Below, one piece after another: positions 14,577 through 23,800 of a stretch of DNA of 36,818 bases. The first letter of the stretch is position 1; every line of letters begins with the position of its first letter. The notes beneath the pieces are model-generated. The model ran no database searches and was not told the origin of the DNA. It was given only the letters and a program-made list of their open reading frames with translations. The stretch comes from an uncultured Lachnospiraceae bacterium (GTDB lineage Bacteria > Bacillota > Clostridia > Lachnospirales > Lachnospiraceae). The stretch covers positions 1 to 36,818 of the forward strand of contig CAJUPT010000031.1 in NCBI GenBank assembly GCA_910588405.1. Reading direction: 5' to 3'. Made by a program: the position numbers and the translations under genes.

Positions 14577-16547
14577 TCAGCCCCTCACAATCTCATAATA
14601 AGTCCTGGCTGTCAGACGGTAAACCGTCAGATAAAACAGGGCGAACAAAAGGCCGGCGCAGACGGTGCAGAGGGCAAACAGCCCTTTCTGATTCAGCTGA
14701 AACATGGTCAGCAGCTGGCACACCGCCGGAAATGCCGCCGCTATATGGAGATAGGCCGTAAACAACGGCAGGAAAAACACCTGACGTACCTGTCTGTCGA
14801 TGGTCTTCTTCACCTCTCGGTCGCTCATGCCCACCTGTTTCATAATCCGGAACCGGTCGTGGTCGTCAAAGCCTTCCGTAATCTGCTTGTAATAGATAAT
14901 CATCACCGTCATAATCAGAAACAGCAGCACCATGAAAATCCCCACGAAAAACAGGCTTCCGTACAACTGGAAAAAACTTTCTCTGGCCTGGTAAATGTCG
15001 TCTGTACGTTTCAACGCCGGAACGCTTTTCGACAGCCCTTCCGCCATAGACGCAAAACATTCCCGCTGCCTCTCCTCATCGCCTTCCAGATTATACCGGT
15101 AAACCAGCCGGATCTCCGGCTCAAACATCCGTCCGTATTCCGCCTCATTTTGGAGCAGCCCTCTCAGATCCTCCATGGAAGGCACCACCAGCAGCGCCTC
15201 GTCGCTCATGCCGTTCAGCTCGTTGATTACAAATGCCGGATATTCCACCCGTTCCACAATCTGATACTCATATCCGCCCACCGTAATCCGATCCTCCGGA
15301 ACAGAGAAATTCGTCCAGACTGCCGCCTGCCCCGGAGCAAGCATTAAATCGTTTCCGCTTTCCCTGTTATAATCCTCCCGGGTGATACAGGTTACTGCCA
15401 CCGGCACCGCTCCTGGTTCCAGGTCAAAATCCAGCCGGTCTCCCGCCCGCCGCATCGTATGATAAGTGACAGCATGCCAGGACTCATCCTTTACCCCCAT
15501 CCCATATATCCGGGCCTGGGCCAGCACCTCCTCTCTCAGCTGTCCCACGTCAGCTCCTTCCCCGGCGCACTGGACTTCTCCGTCCCGGTAGAACAGCCGT
15601 CTCAGCACATCCTCCTCGCCGACTACCAGGCTGGTGCAGGAGCCGGCCACCACAAGAACCGCCGTGGACAGAATGGCGATGCTGGCCAGCCCTGCCGCAT
15701 TCTGCTTCATCCGGTACATCATCCCGGACACGGAAATGAAATTCTCCGGCCTGTAATAAAAATGCCGGTTTCCTTTCAGCAGCTTCAAAAGCGCCGTAAT
15801 CCCTGCCGTAAACAGACAGTAAGTGCCAACGATCACTAACAGAACGGCGAAAAAGAACACATTGAACGCCTCCACGGCGGACCGGCATGTAATTGCCAGC
15901 CCGTAACCGCCGGCCAGCGTCGCCACCCCAGTCAGAGCCACCAGCCACCTGGCCTTCGGCTCCCGCTCCCCGTGACGGCTCCCTTTTAACAGGGCGATGG
16001 GATTGGTCCGGTAAACCACCAGGATATCATAGAACAGAACCAGCCCGTATCCCCCGAAAAACAGACCCGCCGTCCCCGCCACCGACCGCAGTGGAATCTG
16101 AAAGGTCAGCCGTACCTGCATATGAACGATTTTCATAAGGACCAGAAACATCATCTGGCTCATCAGGCAGCCGAACAGAATGCCCAGCGCCAGTGTTGCC
16201 GCAAAGCTTAAGGCCACCTCCCACATCATCATCAGCGACAGATGCCGCCGCTCCATTCCCAGAATACAGTAAAGCCCCAGCTCCTTTTTCCGCTGCTTCA
16301 TAACGAAGCTGTTGATATAGAACAGAATAATAACGGAAAAAAACGCGGCGATATAAGTACTGAGCGCCAGCAGATATCCCATAGCGCCGCTGCCTTTAGC
16401 GCCGCTTTCCGCCACCATAATGGTAATGGAAGACAGGATATAATACAGCCCTGTAATCATCGAGCCTGCCAGCAGGTAAGGCAGATAGATGCTCTTATTT
16501 TTCCGTATATTCTGAAAAGCCAGCCTTGGGTAAAAAAATTTATTCAT
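14577..16547 (-). CDS. BceB-type (FtsX family) ABC transporter permease
   Basis: A 656-residue membrane protein starting at the ATG at 16547 behind AGGAGG; the open frame extends 17 codons further, but these overlap the ribosome site. It has the BceB layout. A first helix is followed by FtsX-type helices, with KQRKKELGLYCILGMERR after helix 2. About ten helices are predicted, and one large extracellular domain (about residues 310-520) lies between helices 7 and 8. The C-terminal FtsX repeat contains RFRIMKQVGMSDREVKKT. Such transporters sense and give resistance to bacitracin-like or other peptide antibiotics. Its ATPase gene lies upstream, separated by a 208-bp structured repeat. The BceRS-type kinase and regulator usually found beside it are absent here. 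Confidence 0.9.
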   Translation of the reverse strand: MNKFFYPRLAFQNIRKNKSIYLPYLLAGSMITGLYYILSSITIMVAESGAKGSGAMGYLLALSTYIAAFFSVIILFYINSFVMKQRKKELGLYCILGMERRHLSLMMMWEVALSFAATLALGILFGCLMSQMMFLVLMKIVHMQVRLTFQIPLRSVAGTAGLFFGGYGLVLFYDILVVYRTNPIALLKGSRHGEREPKARWLVALTGVATLAGGYGLAITCRSAVEAFNVFFFAVLLVIVGTYCLFTAGITALLKLLKGNRHFYYRPENFISVSGMMYRMKQNAAGLASIAILSTAVLVVAGSCTSLVVGEEDVLRRLFYRDGEVQCAGEGADVGQLREEVLAQARIYGMGVKDESWHAVTYHTMRRAGDRLDFDLEPGAVPVAVTCITREDYNRESGNDLMLAPGQAAVWTNFSVPEDRITVGGYEYQIVERVEYPAFVINELNGMSDEALLVVPSMEDLRGLLQNEAEYGRMFEPEIRLVYRYNLEGDEERQRECFASMAEGLSKSVPALKRTDDIYQARESFFQLYGSLFFVGIFMVLLFLIMTVMIIYYKQITEGFDDHDRFRIMKQVGMSDREVKKTIDRQVRQVFFLPLFTAYLHIAAAFPAVCQLLTMFQLNQKGLFALCTVCAGLLFALFYLTVYRLTARTYYEIVRG

Positions 16548-16564
16548 GATGCCTCCTAATATAT

Positions 16565-16772
16565 AGTTCCGCAACTCCCCTCCCGTCGCTATGAGCACTT
16601 AGGTTCTGTCTTTTAGACCCTTACGTGCGATGCATGGAAAATCCGACAAAATGTGTCATCGCGAAGCATAGTCTTGAGTACTGGCACATTTTGCTGGATA
16701 CTTCGTAATAGTTAGCGGGTGTTTTTTAGCCGCTTACTATTTTTCAGGGCTTGTACGGTCCGTTGCTGTTTT
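16565..16772 (-). repeat. Intercistronic structured repeat, full copy A
   Basis: This 208-bp element fills the gap between the ATPase and permease genes of the BceAB-type transporter. On the plus strand it begins AGTTCCGCAACTCCCCTCCC and ends GGGCTTGTACGG with GCTGTTTT. Its interior closely matches 31291-31488, including AAAATGTGTCATCGCGAAGCAT and GCACATTTTGCTGGATACTTC. Internal dyads (CAAAATGTG/CACATTTTG, AGCGG/CCGCT) predict stem-loops. On the transcribed strand it starts about 8 bases after the ATPase stop and ends just before the permease ribosome site. Confidence 0.85.
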
Positions 16773-16779
16773 GGGTGAA

Positions 16780-17538
16780 TCACCTGGTATTACAAGCCAG
16801 TACGGTCAGCGTATCGGAAATTCTCTGATACAGCTCTTCATTGCGCATATTCCCCCGGTAAATCTGGTGATAAACGCTGCCGTCCTTGATAAACAGCACC
16901 CTGCCCGCATGGCTGGCCGCTCTGGTGCTGTGAGTCACCATCAGCACCGTCTGCCCCTGACGGTTGATCTCTTCAAATACTTTTAACAAGCCGTCTGTAG
17001 CCTTTGAATCCAGCGCTCCTGTGGGCTCGTCGGCCAGAATCAGTTTCGGTTCGGTAATCAGCGCCCTGGCCACCGCCGCCCGCTGCTTCTGGCCGCCGGA
17101 TACCTCATAAGGATATTTGTCCAGCAGCTCGCCGATGCCCAGCAGCTTACAAAGCGGCCTGATCCGCTTTTCCATCTCATCGGGATGCTTTCCGGACAGA
17201 ACCAGCGGCAAATAAATATTATCCCGCAGGGAAAAGGTATCCAGCAAGTTAAAATCCTGAAACACAAACCCCAGATTCTCCCTCCTAAACGCCGCCATCT
17301 GATGCTCCGGGATCGAAGACAGATTCTTCCCCTCCAGCAGCACCTCGCCCGCCGTGGGCCGGTCCAGCGCCGCCATAATATTCAAAAGGGTGGTCTTTCC
17401 CGAGCCGCTCTCCCCCATAATCGCCACATATTCCCCCTGCTCCACGGAAAAGTTTACATCTGCCAGCGCCTGCACCTGGGTGCCGCCGAACCGGGTGGTG
17501 TAGATTTTTTTCAAATGTTTTACTTCTAACAATGCCAT
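16780..17538 (-). CDS. BceA-type ABC transporter ATP-binding protein
   Basis: The 252-residue cytoplasmic ATPase starts best at the ATG at 17538, eight bases after AGGAG; two upstream start codons overlap that site. It has Walker A GESGSGKTT, the Q-loop FVFQDFNLLD, signature VSGGQKQR, Walker B LILADEPT and H-loop VTHSTRAA, matching the BceA/LolD-like MacB family. It drives the BceB-type permease encoded downstream. A 47-nt repeat lies just upstream of its ribosome site. The 17612-17765 leader has promoter-like AT-rich stretches, and dyads at 17820-17854 lie further upstream. Confidence 0.93.
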   Translation of the reverse strand: MALLEVKHLKKIYTTRFGGTQVQALADVNFSVEQGEYVAIMGESGSGKTTLLNIMAALDRPTAGEVLLEGKNLSSIPEHQMAAFRRENLGFVFQDFNLLDTFSLRDNIYLPLVLSGKHPDEMEKRIRPLCKLLGIGELLDKYPYEVSGGQKQRAAVARALITEPKLILADEPTGALDSKATDGLLKVFEEINRQGQTVLMVTHSTRAASHAGRVLFIKDGSVYHQIYRGNMRNEELYQRISDTLTVLACNTR

Positions 17539-17565
17539 TTTCATCACTCCTGTTCATTTCTAATG

Positions 17566-17611
17566 TACTCTCGGCGTCTCATAGTACCTGATCTTGTGAA
17601 ATTCCGAGAGT
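17566..17611 (-). repeat. 47-nt leader repeat (copy 2)
   Basis: CTCTCGG (17568-17574) and CCGAGAG (17604-17610) form a perfect 7-bp stem around an inner TCTCA/TGAAA pairing. The element matches 14245-14291 at about 40 of 47 positions. It lies directly upstream of the BceA-type gene and is probably transcribed as part of its leader. Confidence 0.6.
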
Positions 17612-17766
17612 AATTTCTAAAGTCCTGCCGGTTATGATCTTCCACAATATATCATAAATATATGGACACGAATCATACTCGGTAAATAATACGTACTTCA
17701 ACCTTTTACCAAAAACCTTGCCGCAAGGCTGTCGTCGTTGTTGTTTTGTTTACTGCTGTTATTATA

Positions 17767-17816
17767 AAAGAAAAAGAACCGTTCAGCCATCGTTTTGGCT
17801 TACGATTCTTTGTTTT
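17767..17816. terminator. Bidirectional terminator-like hairpin
   Basis: GAACCGT with ACGATTC, and AGCCA with TGGCT, form a stem with a 6-base loop. Flanking A and T runs mean either strand ends in T-rich sequence. On the minus strand it would end the lipoprotein and PAP2 transcript. Confidence 0.65.
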
Positions 17817-17819
17817 AAA

Positions 17820-17854
17820 CTTACATTTGTGTAAGGTTAAAGGTAAGGTTCAAC
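17820..17854. promoter_or_regulatory. Two adjacent dyads between PAP2 and the BceAB-type operon
   Basis: CTTACA-tttg-TGTAAG (17820-17835) and AAGGTT-c-AACCTT (17842-17854) are perfect inverted repeats. They lie upstream of the BceA-type gene but also within the 3' end of the PAP2 transcript. Binding of a BceR-type regulator is possible but not shown. Confidence 0.3.
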
Positions 17855-17860
17855 CTTCCG

Positions 17861-18391
17861 CTATCTCATTTTCCGCCGGCCAATCCCGACTTTATATCCG
17901 GCAATTCCAGCAACGCATCCCACTAGGCATCCTGCCAAAACATCCGTTGGAAAATGAACGCCCAGATACAAACGTGAAAAACTGATCAGAGCCGCCAAAA
18001 CCAATGGAAGCACTGCAAAAGTCCACCGCCCTTGTTCCCGAAATCCCAGGAAACAGGCGACAGCGGCAGCAAAAGAGCTGGAAGTGTGCCCCGAAGGAAA
18101 AGAAAAATCACGGGGCGCCGGAATCAACGGAACCAACTGCGCATACTGCTGAAAGGGCCTAGCCCGTTGCACCAGGTTTTTCAGGCAAATGTTCGTACAC
18201 AGCAGGCTCAGCGCCAGAGCCACCAAACTACAGACACCTATCCTTCTTGTCCCTTTGGGAATCAGCAAGCACAAAGACAAAAGAATCCAGAACTGCCCAT
18301 GATCCCCCAGGAATGTGATCCCGGTCCACAATGCAGTCCAGAACTCCGACCGTAAATTTTCCTGTATCCATAACAAAATCTGAAAGTCCAA
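17861..18391 (-). CDS. PAP2-family membrane phosphatase (UppP/BcrC-like)
   Basis: The 176-residue membrane protein has the three phosphatase motifs of the PAP2 superfamily: KNLVQRARP (KxxxxxxRP), FPSGHTS and SRLYLGVHFPTD (SRxxxxxHxxxD). Five to six hydrophobic helices surround them, so the active site should face outside. The start is an unusual TTG at 18391, chosen because AGGAGG lies six bases upstream and the sequence DFQILLWIQ matches the family's N-terminus. Members dephosphorylate undecaprenyl pyrophosphate or other lipid phosphates. A bacitracin-resistance role would fit the nearby BceAB-type transporter, but this is inference. It follows the lipoprotein gene by 39 bases. Confidence 0.88.
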   Translation of the reverse strand: MDFQILLWIQENLRSEFWTALWTGITFLGDHGQFWILLSLCLLIPKGTRRIGVCSLVALALSLLCTNICLKNLVQRARPFQQYAQLVPLIPAPRDFSFPSGHTSSSFAAAVACFLGFREQGRWTFAVLPLVLAALISFSRLYLGVHFPTDVLAGCLVGCVAGIAGYKVGIGRRKMR

Positions 18392-18430
18392 AATTACCCT
18401 CCTGTTCCGCTCGGGTAAACGCGCCGCAGC

Positions 18431-19102
18431 CTAATCAGCCGTATCTTTCGCGTTTTCGGTATCCGAATTTTCTGTCTCCTCAATATTTTCTGTCTCCTCA
18501 ATCTGAATGGGCCACTGCCCTTTCCCACCGAAAGCATGGCTCCCCACATCCCCATAACGCGCAAAATCATCGGAAACCACCGCATAATACCGTTTCCCTG
18601 CTTCCAGTCCGAACCCTAAGCTGATCCTGATTTCCGTTCCGCCGTCTATGCCGTAATAAACCTTTTGCTCCTCATCCACGGTTCCGAAAGTAACCTGGCT
18701 GCTGTCCGCCGGAATTTCTGCTAAAACACTGTCGTCCGCATCGTCATACAGCGTAAAAACACCCGTACCCGGCTCCAAAGCTTCCCGTTCCGCATATAAA
18801 AAAACCGTATCCGTACCCGCAGGCGCCTGGTAATCGGAGCCGGTAGCTACTGGGAACGCATAGACGCCGCCGATGGACTCTATATGCATCTCTGAGGAAG
18901 CAATAGACTCCTCACCGCCATTTTTTCCACTATTTTTCCCATTACAACCTGACAGAAAAATAGTCAGAAAAACCGCCAAAAACAGCAGCGTCACTTTAAA
19001 CCTTTTTTTGCTTCCCTTCAGCCGCCGGACATCTCCTGATCCCTGAATGCCATCTGTGGCATATTCACCTTTTTCGCCCACATGATCTATATACCGCTCC
19101 AC
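18431..19102 (-). CDS. Hypothetical lipoprotein
   Basis: I do not recognise the family. A hydrophobic signal (about residues 37-50) ends in the lipobox LSGC, giving Cys53 as the predicted lipid-anchored residue. The mature part of about 170 residues is acidic and probably beta-rich (VFTLYDDADDSVLAEI, GKRYYAVVSDDF). The C-terminal tail repeats ENIEETEN and looks disordered. The start is uncertain: the GTG at 19102 gives a long hydrophilic N-terminus, and a GTG at codon 37 would give a very short signal. It is the first gene of a unit with the PAP2 phosphatase, so a cell-surface role linked to it is possible. Confidence 0.7.
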   Translation of the reverse strand: MERYIDHVGEKGEYATDGIQGSGDVRRLKGSKKRFKVTLLFLAVFLTIFLSGCNGKNSGKNGGEESIASSEMHIESIGGVYAFPVATGSDYQAPAGTDTVFLYAEREALEPGTGVFTLYDDADDSVLAEIPADSSQVTFGTVDEEQKVYYGIDGGTEIRISLGFGLEAGKRYYAVVSDDFARYGDVGSHAFGGKGQWPIQIEETENIEETENSDTENAKDTAD

Positions 19103-19412
19103 CGCAAACCATTCCTTTCCCCCGGATTTTACATATACCGCTCAAACATGCAGTTCCGAAAAATCAATCGCCCAGTCATTATAAATGCGCACCTTTACGG
19201 AATGCCCAAATGCGTAAATAACAGGGGCATCCTCATGCTCCAGGTCATAAACCATTGTCTGCTTCCCCGCTGTTTATGGATAGTATTATAAAATGATTTT
19301 TCCAAAACCGCAAGCCATCTCATCATATTATCCGTTTCCTGCAAAAAACCTTGCTGTTGTTCACTCCCGGCAACACGCTTCGCGATGCGCAGAACATATG
19401 TTTACACAATAC

Positions 19413-19441
19413 TTGACGCTTCCTTTTAAAGCTCGTATAAT
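19413..19441 (+). promoter_or_regulatory. Promoter of rarA
   Basis: TTGACG (19413-19418) and a perfect TATAAT (19436-19441) are 17 bases apart, about 95 bases before the rarA start. The rest of the gap 19103-19412 shows no gene or clear hairpin. Confidence 0.75.
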
Positions 19442-19535
19442 ATGAACCATAGAAATCCATTTAACCCGCACAAAACTTTTTCACAAATACTGCCTGCCAT
19501 CCAAAAAAAGACGGCAGCCCCCGGAGATTACAGCC

Positions 19536-20867
19536 ATGAAACAGATGACCCTATTTGACACCATCGCAGCAGACACCCAGCCGCTGGCCGCCAGGCTCCG
19601 CCCCGCCACCCTGGAGGAATTTGCTGGCCAGACCCAGCTTTTAGGCCCCGGTAAGGTTCTGCGCCGTTTAATCGAGAGCGACCAGATTTCCTCCATGATC
19701 TTCTGGGGGCCTCCGGGAGTGGGGAAGACCACGCTGGCCCGGATCATCGCCAACCGGACGAAAGCATCTTTCATTGACTTCTCCGCCGTCACCAGCGGCA
19801 TCAAGGAAATCCGGACGGTGATGAAGGAGGCGGAGGATAACCGGCTGTACGGCACGAAAACCATCGTGTTTGTGGACGAGATTCATCGCTTCAACAAAGC
19901 CCAGCAGGACGCTTTCCTGCCCTTTGTGGAAAAAGGCAGCATCATCCTGATCGGGGCAACCACGGAGAATCCATCTTTTGAGATCAACAGCGCCCTCCTC
20001 TCCCGCTGCCGGGTATTTGTGCTGCAGGCGCTGAAAAAAGAAGAGCTGACCGCGCTGCTTGCCCGGGCTTTAACAGACCCCAGAGGCTTCGGCGGCCAGA
20101 AAATCAATATCTCTCCAAAGATGCTTGACATGATCGCCCTGTTTGCCAACGGCGACGCCAGGACGGCCTTGTCCGTATTGGAAATGGTAATTTTAAACGG
20201 GGATTTGGACAGCAGCGGCGGCATTACCGTTTCCATGGAGATACTGGAGCAATGCACTTCCAAAAAACCCCTTTTGTACGATAAAAACGGCGAGGAACAC
20301 TACAACCTGATTTCTGCCCTCCACAAATCCATGCGCAATTCCGACCCTGATGCCGCCGTCTACTGGCTGGCCAGAATGCTGGAGGCAGGGGAAGACCCGC
20401 TGTATGTGGCCAGAAGGGTCATCCGTTTCGCCAGCGAGGATGTGGGACTGGCCGATCCGCGGGCGCTGCAGATCGCCGTATCCGCTTATCAGGCCTGCCA
20501 TTTTATCGGTATGCCGGAATGTACGGTCCATCTGACGGAAGCCGTGGTCTTTATGTCGCTGGCGCCAAAATCCAACGCCCTGTACAAAGCCTATGAAGCC
20601 GCGAAGCTGGACGCCGTCAAAGACCTGGCGGAACCGGTGCCGCTGGTGATCCGCAACGCCGTCACAGACCTGATGAAAAATCTGGATTACGGGAAAGGAT
20701 ATCAGTACGCCCATGATACGGAAGAAAAACTGACCGATATTCAGTGTCTGCCCGACGCCCTCTTAGGCCGGGAGTATTACCGGCCCGCGAAGGAAGGAGA
20801 GGAATCACTGTATCAGGAAAGGCTGGAAAAAATCAAGGCATGGAAAAAGAAGCATAACGCCGGTTAA
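19536..20867 (+). CDS. rarA: Replication-associated recombination protein A (RarA/MgsA)
   Basis: The 443-residue clamp-loader-like AAA+ ATPase acts at stalled replication forks. It starts with a short stretch containing QMTLFDT, which resembles a clamp-binding motif. The ATPase core follows, with ARLRPATLEEFAGQ, Walker A GPPGVGKTT, Walker B VFVDEIHRFN, sensor 1 GATTENPSF and the Arg finger region LLSRCRVF. The C-terminal tetramerisation part (ALHKSMRNSDPDAAVYWLAR, then RYY-type end motif GREYYRP) is complete. CGGAG precedes the ATG. It is convergent with the large AAA/M41 gene, with only 24 bases between the stop codons and no clear terminator between them. Confidence 0.95.
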   Translation: MKQMTLFDTIAADTQPLAARLRPATLEEFAGQTQLLGPGKVLRRLIESDQISSMIFWGPPGVGKTTLARIIANRTKASFIDFSAVTSGIKEIRTVMKEAEDNRLYGTKTIVFVDEIHRFNKAQQDAFLPFVEKGSIILIGATTENPSFEINSALLSRCRVFVLQALKKEELTALLARALTDPRGFGGQKINISPKMLDMIALFANGDARTALSVLEMVILNGDLDSSGGITVSMEILEQCTSKKPLLYDKNGEEHYNLISALHKSMRNSDPDAAVYWLARMLEAGEDPLYVARRVIRFASEDVGLADPRALQIAVSAYQACHFIGMPECTVHLTEAVVFMSLAPKSNALYKAYEAAKLDAVKDLAEPVPLVIRNAVTDLMKNLDYGKGYQYAHDTEEKLTDIQCLPDALLGREYYRPAKEGEESLYQERLEKIKAWKKKHNAG

Positions 20868-20891
20868 AAGGGCGTGATAAATACCGCCGTT

Positions 20892-23800
20892 TTACTTCTT
20901 ATTCAGTTTGCCTGCCGCCTTCACGATCTCTTTCCCGGTCAGATACTTCCTCCCGTTTTCCTTGACCGCTTTTACCAGCCGTTCCATAGCATCCCGGTTC
21001 GCCTTGATTATGTTTGCTGCCTCTTTCATCTGTTCTGATAAAATCCGGTTGATCAGCTCATTTGCCTTTTCGTTATACGGAAGCCCGTTCCCTCCGATCA
21101 CAGCCAACCCGATTTCTTCCTCATACATTCCAAACTTACACACCATATCCGCGGCAATACCCGTAGCGGCACGCAAATCGGCCGCCGCGCCGGAGGTCAG
21201 GCCATACTGAAATACCAGTTCCGCCGCCCTGCCTCCAAGCGCCGCGCAGATTCTTTCTAGGAAATACTTTTTGGACGGACACCCTTCCCTTATTTCAGTC
21301 AGCGTATATCCTCCATAATTCCCCCGCGCCACAATGCTCATATAGCTGGGCGTATCGCCATAGTACAGATTGATCAGGGCATGTCCCGCCTCGTGGTACG
21401 TGGTACACGCGACCTCCTTTTGGGAAGCAACGCCCCTTTCTTCCCCCATGCCGCACCTTTCAAATATCTCATCGAACAAATCGTCGTCAATGATCCGGCC
21501 TGACCGGATTCCCTCCCGCAAAGCCGCCTCGACTGCCTGTTCAAGCCTGGCCGGGCTCATTCTAGCAGATCTATCGACAATGCTTTCCAGCTTTTCATCA
21601 GAAATGGCAAACATATCGCCCTGCTTTTTGATGAGTTTTTCCAACATCCATCTTCTTCCTTTTTTATCCAGTCCATTCATCTCAAACAGCCTGTCAAAAC
21701 GACGCTGGAGGGCAAAGTCAATTTTATTCCCAAGGTTCGTGGCCGCCATGACAAATACCGGCCTGTCATCCCTCCTGATAAACCCGTCCATCTCGGTCAG
21801 CAATGCGTTCAGCGCCGGGTTTGGCAAATGTGAATCCTCACGTTTCATGCCTATGGCGTCGATTTCATCAATGAACAGGATGGCAGGCGCATATTTCCTC
21901 GCGGCACGAAATACATCCTGTACCTTCTGAGGACCGCTGTTAGACAACTCGCTTGCGCTGACGGACAAAAAATTCACGCCGGATTCCGAGGCCACAACCT
22001 TGGCCAGCGAGGTCTTTCCGGTTCCCGGAGGGCCATAGAGCAAAACGCCCCTTGGCCTCACGCCTTTTTTATTGTACATCTTGGGATTCCGGAGATAATG
22101 GATAAAAAATTCAAGTTCTTTTCTGAGATCCTCCGACACATAAATATCATCCCAGCTTTTATCCGGGCGCAGATCGTCGGACAGCATCAAAGACTTATCC
22201 TCGGTCTCCACTGCCGTTTCAAGCCTGAAATCGCAGAAAATGATACTTCCGGCATTGGCTTTCTCATCAAATTCTTTTCTGGTCTTATAGGTCAGGATCT
22301 GATGCCGCACCGCCAGAGTCTCCATTACCGCCTGGCAGCATACGTCCAGGTAGGCCTGTTCCAGCTGGCTCCTGAAATATTTGCTCTCGATAAATCCCCC
22401 GGCTCCCTTTAACATAAGGGCATTTTTTTCTTTTTCCGTATAGCCGTATCCGCCGCTTCTGTCCAGAATATACACCGGGATTTCCTTATCCTCCTCCCGG
22501 AGCGTTAAGAAGGCATCCCGACCGGCCGTCCTGGCATCTACGGCGTTCAGCCCGTTCCCCGCATTTTCCAGGCCATAGATGTAATCGACGACTGCGAAAA
22601 GGACATTTTCCTTACGGAGCATTTCCGTAAACTCTTTGAGATCCACTGTGTCCTTCACATGGACATTGTTACTTTTGATCCTGCCGGCGGGCTCATATTT
22701 CACTGTCCCGAAGACCGGAATGACACAGTCCCTCTCCCCGAAATAGAAGTCCTTTATGTTCTTTTCGGCATCTTCAAAATCACATTTCCATTCGATCCTG
22801 GCCACGCCGCTTTCATCAAGCCCCCGCTTTTCCTCCGCCAGCTTCAAAAACTCATACAATTCCTTATGAATGAGCTTGCCCGCTATTTTGGAAGCATTCC
22901 TGGCATCCGCGCTGCCGCCCATGGAATATAATATAGTCCGGGCCAGGTATTCCTTTCCCTGCGCCAGCTCATAGCCATATTTCTTTTTTATTTTTTTCAG
23001 CCGGCTCTCTATATCCTTCTCCACCAGCTTCAGAATGGTATCCGCCTTTAAATGGTTCAGCATCAGAACCGTGTAGGAAGACATTCTCGAAAGGATTTCC
23101 GGCGGAAAGGAGGGCTGCTTTGTCCTCGGGTTGATATCCTTCCCTAGGGCGTCGATCACCACCTTCTCCGGAAGCAGCGTAAGGTTTTCATTCTGCCCGC
23201 CGCCGTAAAGCTGCCGGCCCGCATTGCTTGTGAAAAATATAACGGTATCTTTAAAGGATACGTCCTTCTCATGGAACCTGTCCCTTAAGACGCCTTCATC
23301 TAAAATCTGTAAAAAAATCAAGATGACGCCGCGGTCCGCTTTTTCGATCTCGTCAAATAAAAGGACGCACTGCGGATGTTCATCCACAAACTCGGTAAGC
23401 GCGCCGCCGCTGTCAGTATTCCTGTACTGGCGGGCCCAGCCCTGAAGGTCTCCCTCCGCATCCTGCGTGGCATATCCTGACATGTCAAACCGCCTGAAAG
23501 GATATCCCAGCTTCCTGGCAAACAGCTCGGACATAAAAGTCTTTCCCACTCCCGGAGGCCCTGCCAGAAGGAATACGTTTCTGGGGCCCCCCTTACTTGG
23601 CTGCAGCCGGATCGTCAGCTCCCTGTCAAAATATGCCGCCCGCAGCTTCTCGATGGCCGCATCCTGCCCAAGAACCATCGCCTTCAGCTCGTATTCCACG
23701 GCCTCGGCCTGCATAAGAAGCTGCCGCATGGAAGCCTCGTCACCGGCTTCCTTTGCCGGCTCTTCTTTCCTGTTCTCTTCTTCTGACGGTTCCGGCTTCG

